In this document: piece after piece, positions 6,845 through 15,949 of the stretch
Numbering within the stretch: position 1 is the stretch's first letter
Layout: the number at the start of each line of letters is the position of its first letter
Origin: CALARM01 sp964431735
GTDB lineage: Bacteria > Vulcanimicrobiota > SpSt-956 > JAKJGF01
Assembly: GCA_964431735.1 (NCBI GenBank)
Contig: CAYSLJ010000063.1
Span: forward strand, 1 to 37,225
Length of the DNA stretch: 37,225 bases
Reading direction: 5' to 3'
Program-made: the position numbers and the translations under genes
Notes under the pieces: model-generated
Seen by the model: the letters and a program-made list of their open reading frames with translations, nothing else
The model's database searches: none
What the model was told of the DNA's origin: nothing

Positions 6845-9217
6845 TTAAACAAATGTTTTCTTATTTTTATTGACCAGCCTGGAAATAGCTCTGAGAGCTT
6901 CATTTATAGAAAAAGGTTTTTCCAGAAAAGGATTTACTTCAGAATTAAAAAAATTCAGATTTTCAAATTTATTTATTGCACCTGACATAAATATAAAATT
7001 TTCTGCAAGCTCCGGCTTTTGCTCTTTTAACAATTGAAAAAGTTCTCTCCCGTTCATTGCCGGCATTTTTATATCACATATTACTATGTCAAAATAGCCT
7101 TTGTTTGAAATTTTTTCAAGAGCAGTCTGGCCGTCTCTGGCAATTTCCACCCTGTTTCCATCTCTTGTCAGAGTCTCATCAAACAGTTGAAGCACCGTAT
7201 CTTCGTCATCTATGACCAGTATATCAAAATCTCTGATATTATGGTTAATGCCTGATATATCAGTCACAGGAAAAACAATATTATTCTCAATAATAGGCAG
7301 AGCTATTGCAAAAATTGCCCCCCTGCCTTCTTCACTGAAGGCCTGAATGGTACCTCCATGATCTTTTATTATGCCATAGGACAGACTCAATCCAAGGCCT
7401 GTTCCTTTTCCCACTTCTTTAGTTGTAAAAAAAGGATCAAATATTCTGGTCAGGTTTTCTTTTGATATACCGGGGCCTGTATCACTGAATTCGATAATAA
7501 TACTCGTTTCTTTTTTACAGGTTCTTATATTCATAACACCTGACCGTGCTGCTGATATAATGGCCTGATGGGCATTATTAATAATATTAAGAAATACCTG
7601 CTGCAATTGATGGGGATCTCCCATAGTAACAGGTAAATTCTGATCAAGATTACATTTTATTTCGATATTATCTACTCTCATTTCATAGGATTTAAGTTCA
7701 AGTACATTTTTTATTATACCGTTTATATCTATTTTTGTTTTTTCCGGTTTGTGCATTCTGGCAAAAGATAATAAATTTTGAACAATTCTTCTTGCTCTGG
7801 CAGCCTCTTCCTGTATGCGTTTTAAATCCTTATAAATACTTTTATCTGCTTCCAGCATTAACAGTTCTGAAAAGCCTATTATACCGGTAAGAGGATTATT
7901 TAACTCGTGGGCCACCCCTGATACGAGCTGGCCCATAGTGGAAAGTTTTTCAGATTGTATGAGCTGCCTCTGTAATTCAATTTCCTTTTCAATATTTCTG
8001 ATTATATGTGCAAGGCCGATATTTTTACCTTTTTCATCTTTTATAACAGTATAGGTTATCTTAACATGTATACGGGTACCTGACCTGGTCATTCTTTCAG
8101 TGTTTATCTCTTCCAGAATACCTTTCCTGAGAGCTTCCGAAAGGAGTTCATTTTTCTGAATTTTCAGATCCTCAGGGATTAATATCTGAGATGATTTACC
8201 TATAATTTCTTCTAATTTATAACCGAATACTGTTTCTGCTCCTTTATTCCACGATGTTATTATAGAATTATTATCTGTTCCTATTATAGCCAGAGGTGCA
8301 TTTGTTGTAATATTGGCAAGTTCACGTACATGTTCATAAAGCCTGGCATTTTCCATTGCAATAGCAACCTGTAAAGCTATTTGATTTGCCACCTCCAGTT
8401 CAGTTTCAGAAAAGGCATTTTCTCTATAACTGGCCACATTAAAAGTTCCAATAGTTTTCCTTCTCACTTTAAGAGGAATAATAATAGCAGACAGAAGTTC
8501 TTCTCCTGAACATGGAAGCTCCGTCACTTTATTTTCAGAAGGATTACAGATATTTCCGGATATAAGATTCTGACTGAGAGTGGATATGTTAACCGGTATA
8601 TAAAATTCATCTCCCAGTTCGATTTTTTCCTGGGATATAAGTGTACGAACTTTTACAAATTTATCTCCTTTATCCAGAAGAGCCAGACTGATGAGATCGT
8701 AATTTATCAATCTTCTGATCTGACAGCCTATTATTTTCAATATTTCTTCAAGATACAGACTGGAACTGATTGCTTTATTGATTTCATTTATAACAGATAT
8801 CCTCTCCACTTCTTCAATAGAAGCTTTAAGGGTATTTTGTAGATTTATAAGTCTTAAAATGCTCTTAACCTTGGCCAGTAATTCTCTCAGGTCAAAAGGT
8901 TTTATTATATAGTCATCTGCACCGTTTCTGAAGCTTTCCAGTTTAAAATCCATATCATCACGGCATGTTAACATAATGAGAGGTATATTTTTAGTTTTGA
9001 AATCATTTTTCAATCTTTTACATACTTCAATACCGTTTAATTTAGGAAGCATTATATCCAGAATAATAAGAGAAGGCTTATCTCTATAAGCCTTCAATAA
9101 ACCTTCCTCTCCATCAGAAGCACTGATTATTTCAAAACCTTCCTGCTCCAGCGGGTATGTTAACATTTCTACAGTCAATTTTTCATCTTCTACAATCAAT
9201 ATCCGTTTATTTATCAT
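6845..9217 (-). CDS. Hybrid sensor histidine kinase (REC-GAF-PAS-HisKA-HATPase-REC)
   Basis: I start at MINKRILIVEDE, where AAGGTG precedes the ATG and the receiver domain begins at once; the frame is open further upstream without a better site. The 790-aa soluble protein has an N-terminal receiver (1-120, phospho-acceptor Asp54, IIKPF lysine), a GAF domain (about 150-300), a PAS domain (about 305-415), HisKA with His437 in GVAHELNNPL, HATPase with N box near 544-548 and DTGPGIS / GTGLGLSL boxes (to about 645), and a C-terminal receiver (Asp715). Input is thus both phosphorelay (N-terminal receiver) and ligand or redox sensing (GAF/PAS). No DNA-binding output is present, so it hands phosphate on elsewhere. 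It lies 130 bp downstream of a small membrane protein gene. Confidence 0.92.
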   Translation of the reverse strand: MINKRILIVEDEKLTVEMLTYPLEQEGFEIISASDGEEGLLKAYRDKPSLIILDIMLPKLNGIEVCKRLKNDFKTKNIPLIMLTCRDDMDFKLESFRNGADDYIIKPFDLRELLAKVKSILRLINLQNTLKASIEEVERISVINEINKAISSSLYLEEILKIIGCQIRRLINYDLISLALLDKGDKFVKVRTLISQEKIELGDEFYIPVNISTLSQNLISGNICNPSENKVTELPCSGEELLSAIIIPLKVRRKTIGTFNVASYRENAFSETELEVANQIALQVAIAMENARLYEHVRELANITTNAPLAIIGTDNNSIITSWNKGAETVFGYKLEEIIGKSSQILIPEDLKIQKNELLSEALRKGILEEINTERMTRSGTRIHVKITYTVIKDEKGKNIGLAHIIRNIEKEIELQRQLIQSEKLSTMGQLVSGVAHELNNPLTGIIGFSELLMLEADKSIYKDLKRIQEEAARARRIVQNLLSFARMHKPEKTKIDINGIIKNVLELKSYEMRVDNIEIKCNLDQNLPVTMGDPHQLQQVFLNIINNAHQAIISAARSGVMNIRTCKKETSIIIEFSDTGPGISKENLTRIFDPFFTTKEVGKGTGLGLSLSYGIIKDHGGTIQAFSEEGRGAIFAIALPIIENNIVFPVTDISGINHNIRDFDILVIDDEDTVLQLFDETLTRDGNRVEIARDGQTALEKISNKGYFDIVICDIKMPAMNGRELFQLLKEQKPELAENFIFMSGAINKFENLNFFNSEVNPFLEKPFSINEALRAISRLVNKNKKTFV

Positions 9218-9346
9218 TATATAAACACCTTGCCCATGATAGCCTCCAGTAAAGAATTGCTTTATAAATAAAGGAATTGATATAAAATATAAGTCCCTGC
9301 ACATCTGAAGGATATCGTTCGATTAACATAGAATTTACTGTCTGAT

Positions 9347-9574
9347 TTACCTTTTCTTTCTTAAATACATAATCAATACTATTGTAATTATTATCGGTAC
9401 AACCAGGACCGGTAACAGACATGGCATAAATATGCCGGTAAGGATCAAAAAAAGGAGAAAGAATTTTAACACACGAATTATCCTGTCTACAGGAAGGCTA
9501 TCTGACTGGCCTGTGGTAAACTTAAGGAATTTACTTATGAAATGCGCTGTTGAGAACAATAATTTATCAATCAA
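9347..9574 (-). CDS. Small two-segment membrane protein, probable TTG start
   Basis: A perfect TATAAT on the minus strand ends only about 10 nt before the first ATG (9592), which would leave that ATG with no ribosome site. GGAGGGGG (9583-9590) lies 8 nt before an in-frame TTG at 9574, so I place the start there. The 75-aa product has an amphipathic N-terminal half and a hydrophobic C-terminal half (about residues 36-71, with a GIFMPCLLP turn) ending in RKKR, consistent with a membrane hairpin and cytoplasmic positive end. I do not recognise a family. It lies upstream of the hybrid kinase and may be cotranscribed with it. Confidence 0.55.
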   Translation of the reverse strand: MIDKLLFSTAHFISKFLKFTTGQSDSLPVDRIIRVLKFFLLFLILTGIFMPCLLPVLVVPIIITIVLIMYLRKKR

Positions 9575-9601
9575 ATCTATTACCCCCTCCATATTTTTTA
9601 A

Positions 9602-9630
9602 ATTATACCATTATTTTGTCCAATCTGCAA
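9602..9630 (-). promoter_or_regulatory. Promoter for the small membrane protein and hybrid kinase
   Basis: On the minus strand TTGCAG (9625-9630), a 17-nt spacer and TATAAT (9602-9607). It overlaps the likely selA promoter on the other strand. Confidence 0.6.
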
Positions 9631-9645
9631 ATTATTAATTATAAT
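9616..9645 (+). promoter_or_regulatory. Possible selA promoter
   Basis: TTGTCC (9616-9621), an 18-nt spacer and TATAAT (9640-9645). The -10 box is very close to the selA ribosome site (AAAGGTGA, 9647-9654), so the true start of transcription may be elsewhere. Confidence 0.35.
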
Positions 9646-9659
9646 AAAGGTGATAAAAA

Positions 9660-11054
9660 ATGAATAAAGAAGATAAAAAAGACTTTTTCCGCAATATACC
9701 ATCACTGGAAAAATTACTTTCCACAGAAACATTTAAAGAATTAAATCGAATTTATCCGAGAAAATTACTCCTTAAAGTATCAAGGAATTATTTAGATATG
9801 TTAAGAAAAACATATAAATCGGAAAACGGATTAATAGATTGTTCTGTAGAAAATATATATCTGCATGTAACAGAGGAACTGGAAACATATGACAGAAAAG
9901 GAGTTAAGAAAGCTATAAATGCTACAGGTGTGCCACTCCATACAAATCTTGGCAGAACACCATTATGTAAAAGAGCAATAAAAAGACTCGATGAAATCCT
10001 CCATAGTTACTGCACTCTGGAAATAGATGAAACAGGTAAAAGGGGGTCAAGGCACAAAAGGGTAGAAGAACTGTTTACGGAACTCACAGGAGCAGAAGCA
10101 GGGGTAGTAGTTAACAATGACAGTGCTGCAGTTTATCTGATTCTGGAAAAACTGGCAAAAGGTAAAGAAGTTATAATATCCCGCGGTGAAATGGTAGAAA
10201 TAGGGGGAGGTTTCAGAATACCTGATGTTATGAAAAGAAGCGGATGTCATATGGTAGAAATCGGCACGACAAATAAGACACATATTGAAGATTATAAAAA
10301 AGCAATAAGTGCAGATACAGGCATGTTACTTAAAGTACATACGAGTAATTATAAAATAATAGGTTTCACTTCTTCAGTATCAATAGAAGAACTGGTAAAA
10401 CTATCAGAGAAAGAAAAGATCCCTCTCTTTTACGATCAGGGTAACGGACTTATGATAAATCTGAGGCCTTACGGTTTTGAACATGAATTAAATGTTATTG
10501 AGTCCATAAAGACAGGAGTAGATATAATTGCCTTCAGCGGAGATAAATTATTCGGCGGCCCTCAGGCAGGCATCATACTCGGGAAAAAAGCATATATAGA
10601 ACCATTAAAAAAGGATCCCATGATGAGAGCTTTAAGACCTGATAAAATGGCTCTTGCCGCTCTGGAAGCAACTCTGGAAGAGTATTTATATTCAGATATA
10701 CCAGACATTCCTCTGCTCAACATGATCACTACAAACAATGAAGAATTAAAAAGCAAAGGAGAAGAACTCCTTAAACAGATCGATTCTATAAAATCGCCTG
10801 AATACACTGTAAGTTTACGGAAAGGACTTACTGAAATAGGAGGAGGAACATTTCCGGGATTCACCATGGCCACATTTATGATTGCCATAAAATCTCCGGA
10901 AGGGGCGAAAAAAATTCAGGAAAAATTATACAGGTTATGTCCGCCTGTTTATTCGAGAATAGAGGAAGAACAGGTAATGCTGGATCTGAGGACATTAATA
11001 TATGAAAAAGACAGAGAATATCTTCTGGAAGGTCTGAAAAAAATATTTAAATAG
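9660..11054 (+). CDS. selA: L-seryl-tRNA(Sec) selenium transferase
   Basis: SelA converts seryl-tRNA(Sec) to selenocysteyl-tRNA(Sec) with selenophosphate, using PLP. The 464-aa length is normal for bacterial SelA. Motifs visible are INATGVPLHTNLGRTPL near residue 100, ANN/VVNNDSAAVYLIL, GGGFRIPDVM, and FSGDKLFGGPQAG, in which Lys296 is the expected PLP lysine. AAAGGTGA precedes the ATG. The gene implies selenocysteine use in this organism, yet selB, selD and the selenocysteine tRNA are not in this window, and I found no in-frame TGA selenoprotein here. The divergent neighbour is a signalling operon with an overlapping promoter region. Confidence 0.95.
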   Translation: MNKEDKKDFFRNIPSLEKLLSTETFKELNRIYPRKLLLKVSRNYLDMLRKTYKSENGLIDCSVENIYLHVTEELETYDRKGVKKAINATGVPLHTNLGRTPLCKRAIKRLDEILHSYCTLEIDETGKRGSRHKRVEELFTELTGAEAGVVVNNDSAAVYLILEKLAKGKEVIISRGEMVEIGGGFRIPDVMKRSGCHMVEIGTTNKTHIEDYKKAISADTGMLLKVHTSNYKIIGFTSSVSIEELVKLSEKEKIPLFYDQGNGLMINLRPYGFEHELNVIESIKTGVDIIAFSGDKLFGGPQAGIILGKKAYIEPLKKDPMMRALRPDKMALAALEATLEEYLYSDIPDIPLLNMITTNNEELKSKGEELLKQIDSIKSPEYTVSLRKGLTEIGGGTFPGFTMATFMIAIKSPEGAKKIQEKLYRLCPPVYSRIEEEQVMLDLRTLIYEKDREYLLEGLKKIFK

Positions 11055-11118
11055 TTAAAGGGTTAAAGAAGATAAAGTTGAATTATTAAAGAAAGAACTA
11101 TTAAAGGAGAAATGTTTT

Positions 11119-11406
11119 ATGAATGAAAATAACAGGTTGCTTTTAACATTAAACTATGTTTTCCCTCTGTGGGTATCTCTTTATACTCTATTTCTGAGTG
11201 ATAAAAAAGATGATCCAACCTGCAGATTTCATGGATGGCAATCTCTATATCTGGGTATTGTTATTTATGTTACATCTTTTCTCTTCTGTCTTGGAATTAT
11301 CCCCGGAATATACAGTCTGTATTATGCCTATAAAATCTATACAACAGGAGAAGAAATGGTTATACCAAAACTTACCGATATGGCCAGGGATCAGGCAAAC
11401 AAATAA
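11119..11406 (+). CDS. Small DUF4870-like membrane protein, first of a pair
   Basis: The 95-aa product has two or three hydrophobic segments and the RFHGWQSL motif that marks DUF4870/Tic20-like small membrane proteins, followed by a SLYYAYK segment near the end. AAAGGAG precedes the ATG. The next gene (11434-11823) is a paralogue with RFHSYHA at the same place. The function of this family is unknown. The pair follows selA on the same strand. Confidence 0.7.
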   Translation: MNENNRLLLTLNYVFPLWVSLYTLFLSDKKDDPTCRFHGWQSLYLGIVIYVTSFLFCLGIIPGIYSLYYAYKIYTTGEEMVIPKLTDMARDQANK

Positions 11407-11433
11407 CTCTGTAATTGAGAAGGCGATTTATTT

Positions 11434-11823
11434 ATGAATGATAAGGAGCATAAAAATACCAGTTCTGCTGCATGTTGCTATATTCCCTATATAGGATTAT
11501 TTTTTTCCATATACAATCTATTCGGTGATAATAAAGAAGATGCCTATTGCCGGTTTCATAGCTATCATGCTATATTTTTATGGATTATTCTTTCCTTTAT
11601 AATAATAGGTATTAATCTTATTGCTTTTATCTCAGGGTGCTTACCTCTTATAGGTCCTTTTCTGGCTCATATCGTATCATTACTGTCTCAGGCTGTAATG
11701 TACGGAGGTATTATAGGTGGTATTTTCTGTGCCTACAGCGCCTACCAGGGTTCCTCTTTCAGTATACCTTATATAACTGAATATACCAATAAATATCTGG
11801 AAGATAAGAAAATGCTTCCGTAA
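11434..11823 (+). CDS. Small DUF4870-like membrane protein, second of a pair
   Basis: The 129-aa product has three hydrophobic segments: an N-terminal CCYIPYIGLFFSIYNL, a central one after CRFHSYHAIFLW, and a glycine-rich one ending FCAYSAYQG. It is longer than its upstream neighbour by an extra loop between segments two and three, as in typical DUF4870 proteins. GAGAAGG is the ribosome site, 28 nt after the previous stop. Its stop lies 2 nt from the stop of the convergent uppP gene, leaving no room for a terminator. Confidence 0.7.
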   Translation: MNDKEHKNTSSAACCYIPYIGLFFSIYNLFGDNKEDAYCRFHSYHAIFLWIILSFIIIGINLIAFISGCLPLIGPFLAHIVSLLSQAVMYGGIIGGIFCAYSAYQGSSFSIPYITEYTNKYLEDKKMLP

Positions 11824-11825
11824 GT

Positions 11826-12638
11826 CTATGAACTTAAAAGATACACAATTATTATGACTGTACCGAGAAGCCATCTGTAATAAACAAAGGGGTAAAAATT
11901 ACCTTTTTGCAAATAACGAAGTAAATATTTAATAGCTATATATCCTGAAATGATAGATGTAATCATACCAAGAATAAAAGGTAGATTAATAAATTCATTG
12001 CTATGTTTTAGCAAATGAAGGAACTGAAAAACAGCTCCTCCTCCTATCACTGGGATCGCCATAAGAAAAGAAAATTCTGTAGCACATTCTCTGGACATAC
12101 GCCGGAATAATCCGGCAGTTATTGTTATACCGGATCTGGAAACACCAGGTGCCAGAGCCAGTGTTTCTGCAATACCAAGAAAAAAAGCATCCTTTATATT
12201 GCTATCTTCAAGTTTTCTATTCCCTGTCTGTCTTCTCTCGACATAGAAAAGAAAAGCACCTACAAGAATAAGGTTAAAAGCCGAAACAAGAGGACATCGA
12301 AGGTAATCTGTTATAATATCCTCAAAAAACACTCCTGCTATACCGGGAGGTATACAGCTCAGAATAAAAAGCCACGAAAGTTTTCTGCAAGGATCTCCCT
12401 GTACCGTTCTTTCTTTAATTGAATCAAAAAAACCTTTAAAGAGAGAACATACTTTCACCCTGAAATACCATAATATACTTATAAGAGTTCCTACATGAAG
12501 GGCTACGTCAAATGAAATATTTACTTCAGGCCAGCCGAGAAACCATCTGGTCAGAAGTAAATGGGCAGAACTGCTTACAGGAAGAAATTCCGTAACCCCC
12601 TGGATTATACCTAAAACAATTGCCTGATATATACTCAT
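11826..12638 (-). CDS. uppP: Undecaprenyl-diphosphatase
   Basis: This BacA/UppP-family membrane phosphatase recycles undecaprenyl diphosphate to the monophosphate for cell-wall synthesis. The 270-aa length is typical. The conserved N-terminal motif GIIQGVTEFLPVSSSAHL (Glu17, His26) and the second motif APGVSRSGITI are intact, and the rest is a run of about seven membrane segments. Its start codon overlaps the stop of the DUF4446 gene by one base (TAATG), so the two are translationally coupled. Confidence 0.95.
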   Translation of the reverse strand: MSIYQAIVLGIIQGVTEFLPVSSSAHLLLTRWFLGWPEVNISFDVALHVGTLISILWYFRVKVCSLFKGFFDSIKERTVQGDPCRKLSWLFILSCIPPGIAGVFFEDIITDYLRCPLVSAFNLILVGAFLFYVERRQTGNRKLEDSNIKDAFFLGIAETLALAPGVSRSGITITAGLFRRMSRECATEFSFLMAIPVIGGGAVFQFLHLLKHSNEFINLPFILGMITSIISGYIAIKYLLRYLQKGNFYPFVYYRWLLGTVIIIVYLLSS

Positions 12639-13177
12639 TACTTTAATGCCGAATCTATTGCTTCTTCTTCCTTTTTAGTAAGTTTTCCAGGGGAATGTCC
12701 CTTTTCTAAAGGCTTTACGGAAAGATTATTTTTATTAAATGCTATGACGATTCCGTCTCCCTGCTTGTTCAATAAAGCAAAAGCTACGTCATTTGAGCCG
12801 TCAGATGATGAAGAAGAACTTATCCCAACTTTCTGTATACACAGAGAAATCTGTTTATCAAATTCCTCTGTCATAGAAGTGAATTTTTCCGACTTCTTCA
12901 TTACTCTCTGAGACCCTTCTCGAATTTCTTCAAGGATAGCCAGTATATTGTTATTCGGTTCATTATTAACAGAAGGAATATTTACTGTTTTATCTTCTTT
13001 TTTAGTTAAAGACACTATAATAAAAGTCAGACGGATAAGATAAGCAATAATAAATACAAGAGTTATTATAATTAAAATTAAAATTAATAGAGAATTGATG
13101 TAATTACAGTCCTTTCCGCATTCGTAACTGACGGTACGAATTTTAGTGATACGTAATGGGTGACATTCATCACTCAT
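12638..13177 (-). CDS. DUF4446-family membrane-anchored protein
   Basis: After a membrane segment (about residues 29-55) comes a coiled linker, and the C-terminal half carries the DUF4446 pattern: KVGISSSSSSDGSNDVAFAL, then NKQGDGIVIAF, then KPLEKGHS and a KKEEEAIDSAL end. The function of the family is unknown. The only in-frame ATG lies inside a degenerate copy of the CGTRACG-type repeat (about 13135-13182), so the first 20 or so residues look repeat-encoded. No clear ribosome site precedes that ATG, and a later non-ATG start is possible. It is coupled to uppP. Confidence 0.75.
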   Translation of the reverse strand: MSDECHPLRITKIRTVSYECGKDCNYINSLLILILIIITLVFIIAYLIRLTFIIVSLTKKEDKTVNIPSVNNEPNNNILAILEEIREGSQRVMKKSEKFTSMTEEFDKQISLCIQKVGISSSSSSDGSNDVAFALLNKQGDGIVIAFNKNNLSVKPLEKGHSPGKLTKKEEEAIDSALK

Positions 13178-13214
13178 TACGAGGTTATTTAAGCATATAA
13201 TTATTTATAAATAT

Positions 13215-14039
13215 TCAATCATTTTTCATTACCAGATTGGTATAATTCGGCATACCAAGGAATTCATCTCTATTTTTCGCCATTAATTCCGGTTCTATTT
13301 CCCATAGATGATCCCTGCTTCTAAGTTCGTAAGTAACTCCTTCTTTCCCTTTAATAAAGAGTTTTCCCCCGTTATCAAGATACTGCCCTATAGATATATC
13401 ACAGAGATGAGTATTTATTTCTTCTTCCTGTTCTATTATTATATTTTTCTCTTTTAATTTACTGAGAACTTCATCTTCGAGAAATTCTTTTTCAGTTTTC
13501 GGAAGTCCGTATTTATTAATACTTTCAAGATCTTCCAGATTAAAAATTGAATGGCCGTGACCGTCACCTGTTACAACGTCAAGATTTCTAATATTTTTTC
13601 CACAGGAAAGTCTTTTAACCAGTTCTTCTGTAGTCAGTTCCAGCGGTTCTTCAAAGATAGAAAAAATCAAATTTTCAAAGAAACGACATCCCTTTTTCTT
13701 CATATTTTCTATGAGAGATATACATTGATTGGAAGGGATTTCTTCTGAGCCCTGAATAACATAGGTTTGCTTTTTCATAGAAGATTTAAATTCTTTAAAC
13801 ATAAGATCCAGAGCATCTCCGATATGATCGGAAATTTTTCCCGGCCCTATAATACCGTCTTCAAAGAGATCTTCTAACATAGAAAAAGCGCTGATAGAAA
13901 GCCAGTGCCCCATGGCACTGATCAGAAGATTACTGTAATCCAGAGAGATATTTCCGTCTTCAAGTTTATGAAGGAGATTTTTAGCTCCTCTATGTTCAGT
14001 CATAGAATTAATATCTTCTTTTTTATCTGAAGATTTCAT
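13215..14039 (-). CDS. Hypothetical soluble protein, 274 aa
   Basis: I do not recognise a family. The product is soluble, mildly acidic and probably mostly helical in its N-terminal 170 residues, followed by a HGHSIFNLEDLESINKYGL segment and a beta-rich end. No signal peptide or membrane segment is visible. The ATG follows CAGGAAAT. It lies 38 bp upstream of the DUF4446 gene on the same strand and could belong to that transcript. Confidence 0.6.
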   Translation of the reverse strand: MKSSDKKEDINSMTEHRGAKNLLHKLEDGNISLDYSNLLISAMGHWLSISAFSMLEDLFEDGIIGPGKISDHIGDALDLMFKEFKSSMKKQTYVIQGSEEIPSNQCISLIENMKKKGCRFFENLIFSIFEEPLELTTEELVKRLSCGKNIRNLDVVTGDGHGHSIFNLEDLESINKYGLPKTEKEFLEDEVLSKLKEKNIIIEQEEEINTHLCDISIGQYLDNGGKLFIKGKEGVTYELRSRDHLWEIEPELMAKNRDEFLGMPNYTNLVMKND

Positions 14040-14118
14040 ATAAAGCTATTTCCTGTAATAAATAAAAAAATACTCATTCTGGAATTATACCATAAATATG
14101 CTCATTATAGCAATAGAA

Positions 14119-14233
14119 GATTGTGTTTAAAAATGACAGGTGATTTTACATATAAATAAAATTTAAACTCTCAGAGTTTAAGGTACCGGGTTCTGCTTCT
14201 TCTTAACCCATCACCTGGCACCTGACACCTGTA
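14119..14233. repeat. Dispersed repeat C, copy 2
   Basis: This matches 2770-2874 in the same orientation: the first 30 or so bases (GATTGTGTTTAAAAATGACA and on) are nearly identical, the middle diverges, and both end with CTTCTTAACC followed by CCATCACC-like units. Just after it (about 14237-14271, minus strand) is a 30-bp stretch, ATTTTCATTTTTTATGGCGT, which recurs near 21542-21562 upstream of alaS. Confidence 0.7.
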
Positions 14234-14284
14234 TAAATCTAACGTTCACGCCATAAAAAATGAAAATTCCTATATCAGTAAAAA

Positions 14285-15325
14285 CTAATCTTTCCCACAT
14301 GTACCGATTATATGTATACTGGTACCACAAAAATTACATTTACCGTCATCATTTATTTCATAACATGTGAGCATATAACCGCTCCTCCCTATAACGACTT
14401 TACCGCAGGAAGGACACTTTGTATTCTCACCATCGACTCCCCATATATTTCCTATATAAACATAGTTCAATTTTTTTCTGGCTATTTCCATGGCTTTTAC
14501 AAGTGTTTTTTCAGGAGTTGCCTTTATAGTAAGTTTGTAATCTGGATGGTATCGAGAAAAATGTAAAGGTGTATGGGAGCCAAGATTTTCAGCTATCCAG
14601 TCAGTAAGTTTTTCCAGTTCCTCATCACTGTCATTTTGAGTGGGTATTACGAGATTGGTAATCTCTACCAGGCAGTTTTCAGAAGCTCTTTTACATGTTT
14701 CAAGCACAGGTTCCAGTCTGGCTTTACAGAGTTTTACATAAAAGTCATTGTTTATTGATTTTATATCAATATTCATGGCATCTATATAAGGCAGTAATTC
14801 CATAAGGGGTTCCTGATTTATATAGCCATTTGTAACCAGTACATTCTTAAGGCCTTCTTTTTTAAGAAGTTTTGCTGTTTCGTAAACATATTCATATCCT
14901 ATAAGAGGTTCATTATAAGTATAAGCAATACCTATATTGCCCCTGTCATGAGTAGATTTTGCAATATGTACTGCTTCTTCCGGCGTAATAGACTTTGTAA
15001 AGGTGGAAAGTATTTTTTCTCCCCTTTCTGCAAGAGCCTGACTTGACGACCAGTTCTGGCAGAAGTCACAGGCAAAATTACAGCCCAGTGTACCGAGAGA
15101 CATTATTTTCCAGTTCGGATAGAAATGAAAGAGAGGCTTTTTTTCTATCGGATCAAAAGGTGACCCGGTATACTGGCCGTAGATCAGGGAATATAATGTT
15201 CCATCTATATTTTTCCTGGCTTTACATACTCCTGTATGTCCGTCCTCTATTGTACAATTAAAAGGACAGAGTCTGCACCTGACTTTACCGTCATTTAATC
15301 TCTCATAATACATTGCTTCTTTCAT
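14285..15325 (-). CDS. amrS: AmmeMemoRadiSam system radical SAM enzyme
   Basis: The 346-aa product matches AmrS: an N-terminal cysteine set (Cys17, Cys20, Cys24, Cys34), LPF-like YTGSPFDPIEKKPLFHF, the radical SAM motif CNFACDFC (Cys82, Cys86, Cys89) followed by QNW, and a C-terminal CPSCG/CNFCG zinc-like tail. AmrS is usually found with AMMECR1 and MEMO-family partners (AmrA, AmrB); they are not in this window. The reaction is not established. It starts 2 nt after the upstream 66-aa gene. Confidence 0.93.
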   Translation of the reverse strand: MKEAMYYERLNDGKVRCRLCPFNCTIEDGHTGVCKARKNIDGTLYSLIYGQYTGSPFDPIEKKPLFHFYPNWKIMSLGTLGCNFACDFCQNWSSSQALAERGEKILSTFTKSITPEEAVHIAKSTHDRGNIGIAYTYNEPLIGYEYVYETAKLLKKEGLKNVLVTNGYINQEPLMELLPYIDAMNIDIKSINNDFYVKLCKARLEPVLETCKRASENCLVEITNLVIPTQNDSDEELEKLTDWIAENLGSHTPLHFSRYHPDYKLTIKATPEKTLVKAMEIARKKLNYVYIGNIWGVDGENTKCPSCGKVVIGRSGYMLTCYEINDDGKCNFCGTSIHIIGTCGKD

Positions 15326-15327
15326 AA

Positions 15328-15528
15328 TTACAGTATGTCTCCCTCCTGGGTAAGAACAAATCCATCTTTCCGTTTTTTCTCTTCTTCTTCCTTTTTCTTT
15401 TTATCTATGGCTTCTGTAATTTCCATTCTCTGATCTGTTGTTCCCCTGGGAGCTTCTCTTGAAGAATCCTGACCGGTCCAGAAAAGATTTTCAAAGGAAC
15501 CTCCGCCGTCAAAAATTTCGGATTTCAT
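15328..15528 (-). CDS. Small charged protein upstream of amrS
   Basis: GGGAGGTG lies 5 nt before the ATG at 15528, so this is a real translation start. The 66-aa product begins MKSEIFDGGGSFENLFWTGQ and ends in a Lys/Glu-rich segment. I do not recognise a family. It is 2 nt from amrS and almost certainly cotranslated with it. Confidence 0.65.
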   Translation of the reverse strand: MKSEIFDGGGSFENLFWTGQDSSREAPRGTTDQRMEITEAIDKKKKEEEEKKRKDGFVLTQEGDIL

Positions 15529-15552
15529 AAATACACCTCCCATGTTAAAGCT

Positions 15553-15668
15553 ATATGTTATAGTCAGGAATGGGCGTTAAATAACTGTCTCTAATATATT
15601 AATCGTGACGCGTAACGCGTAACGCGTGACGCGAGGAAAGAGACAATTAATAAACTGGCATTCCTTCG
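15553..15668. repeat. Palindromic element with CGTRACG core
   Basis: The core at 15604-15636 is CGTGACG, CGTAACG, CGTAACG, CGTGACG plus CGAGG. The flanks AGGAATG..TAACTGTCTCT on the left (about 15566-15592) and the region around 15638-15664 on the right are imperfect inverted copies. It lies in the roughly 420-bp gene-free stretch between the small amrS-linked gene and pilT. Confidence 0.82.
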
Positions 15669-15699
15669 CTTCATATTATCCCGCTCTTATTTCGCAACA

Positions 15700-15865
15700 C
15701 GTAACTAAGTACCGTAACAGATAAATTAGTAACCAAAATCTTATATATCGTGACGCGTAACGCGTAACGCGTGACGCGTTACGGGAGCAGAAACTTTATA
15801 TAAGCACATGATACGTGATTTTTTGGATACTCTTTTACCCGGTGTGGTACCAAGAACGGAATTTA
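15700..15865. repeat. CGTRACG core inside TACC-type outer arms
   Basis: The core at 15749-15785 has four units and ends CGTTACGGG. It is flanked by the outer arms otherwise seen around the hairpin elements: AAGTACCGTAACAGATAAAT on the left (about 15706-15726) and TTTACCCGGTGTGGTACCAA on the right (about 15834-15853). This copy links the two repeat families. No gene is visible here. Confidence 0.72.
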
Positions 15866-15949
15866 TATCACCTATACTCTATGGTACTCTCCTCAATTTT
15901 ATTTTACCTTAAAATCGGCTTATTTTCAATGAGTAATGACAAAAAAAAT

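Noticed and set aside
9660..11054. Nearby selenoprotein gene with in-frame TGA
   Set aside because: I checked the stop codons around the redox genes and found none followed by a plausible continuation and hairpin.
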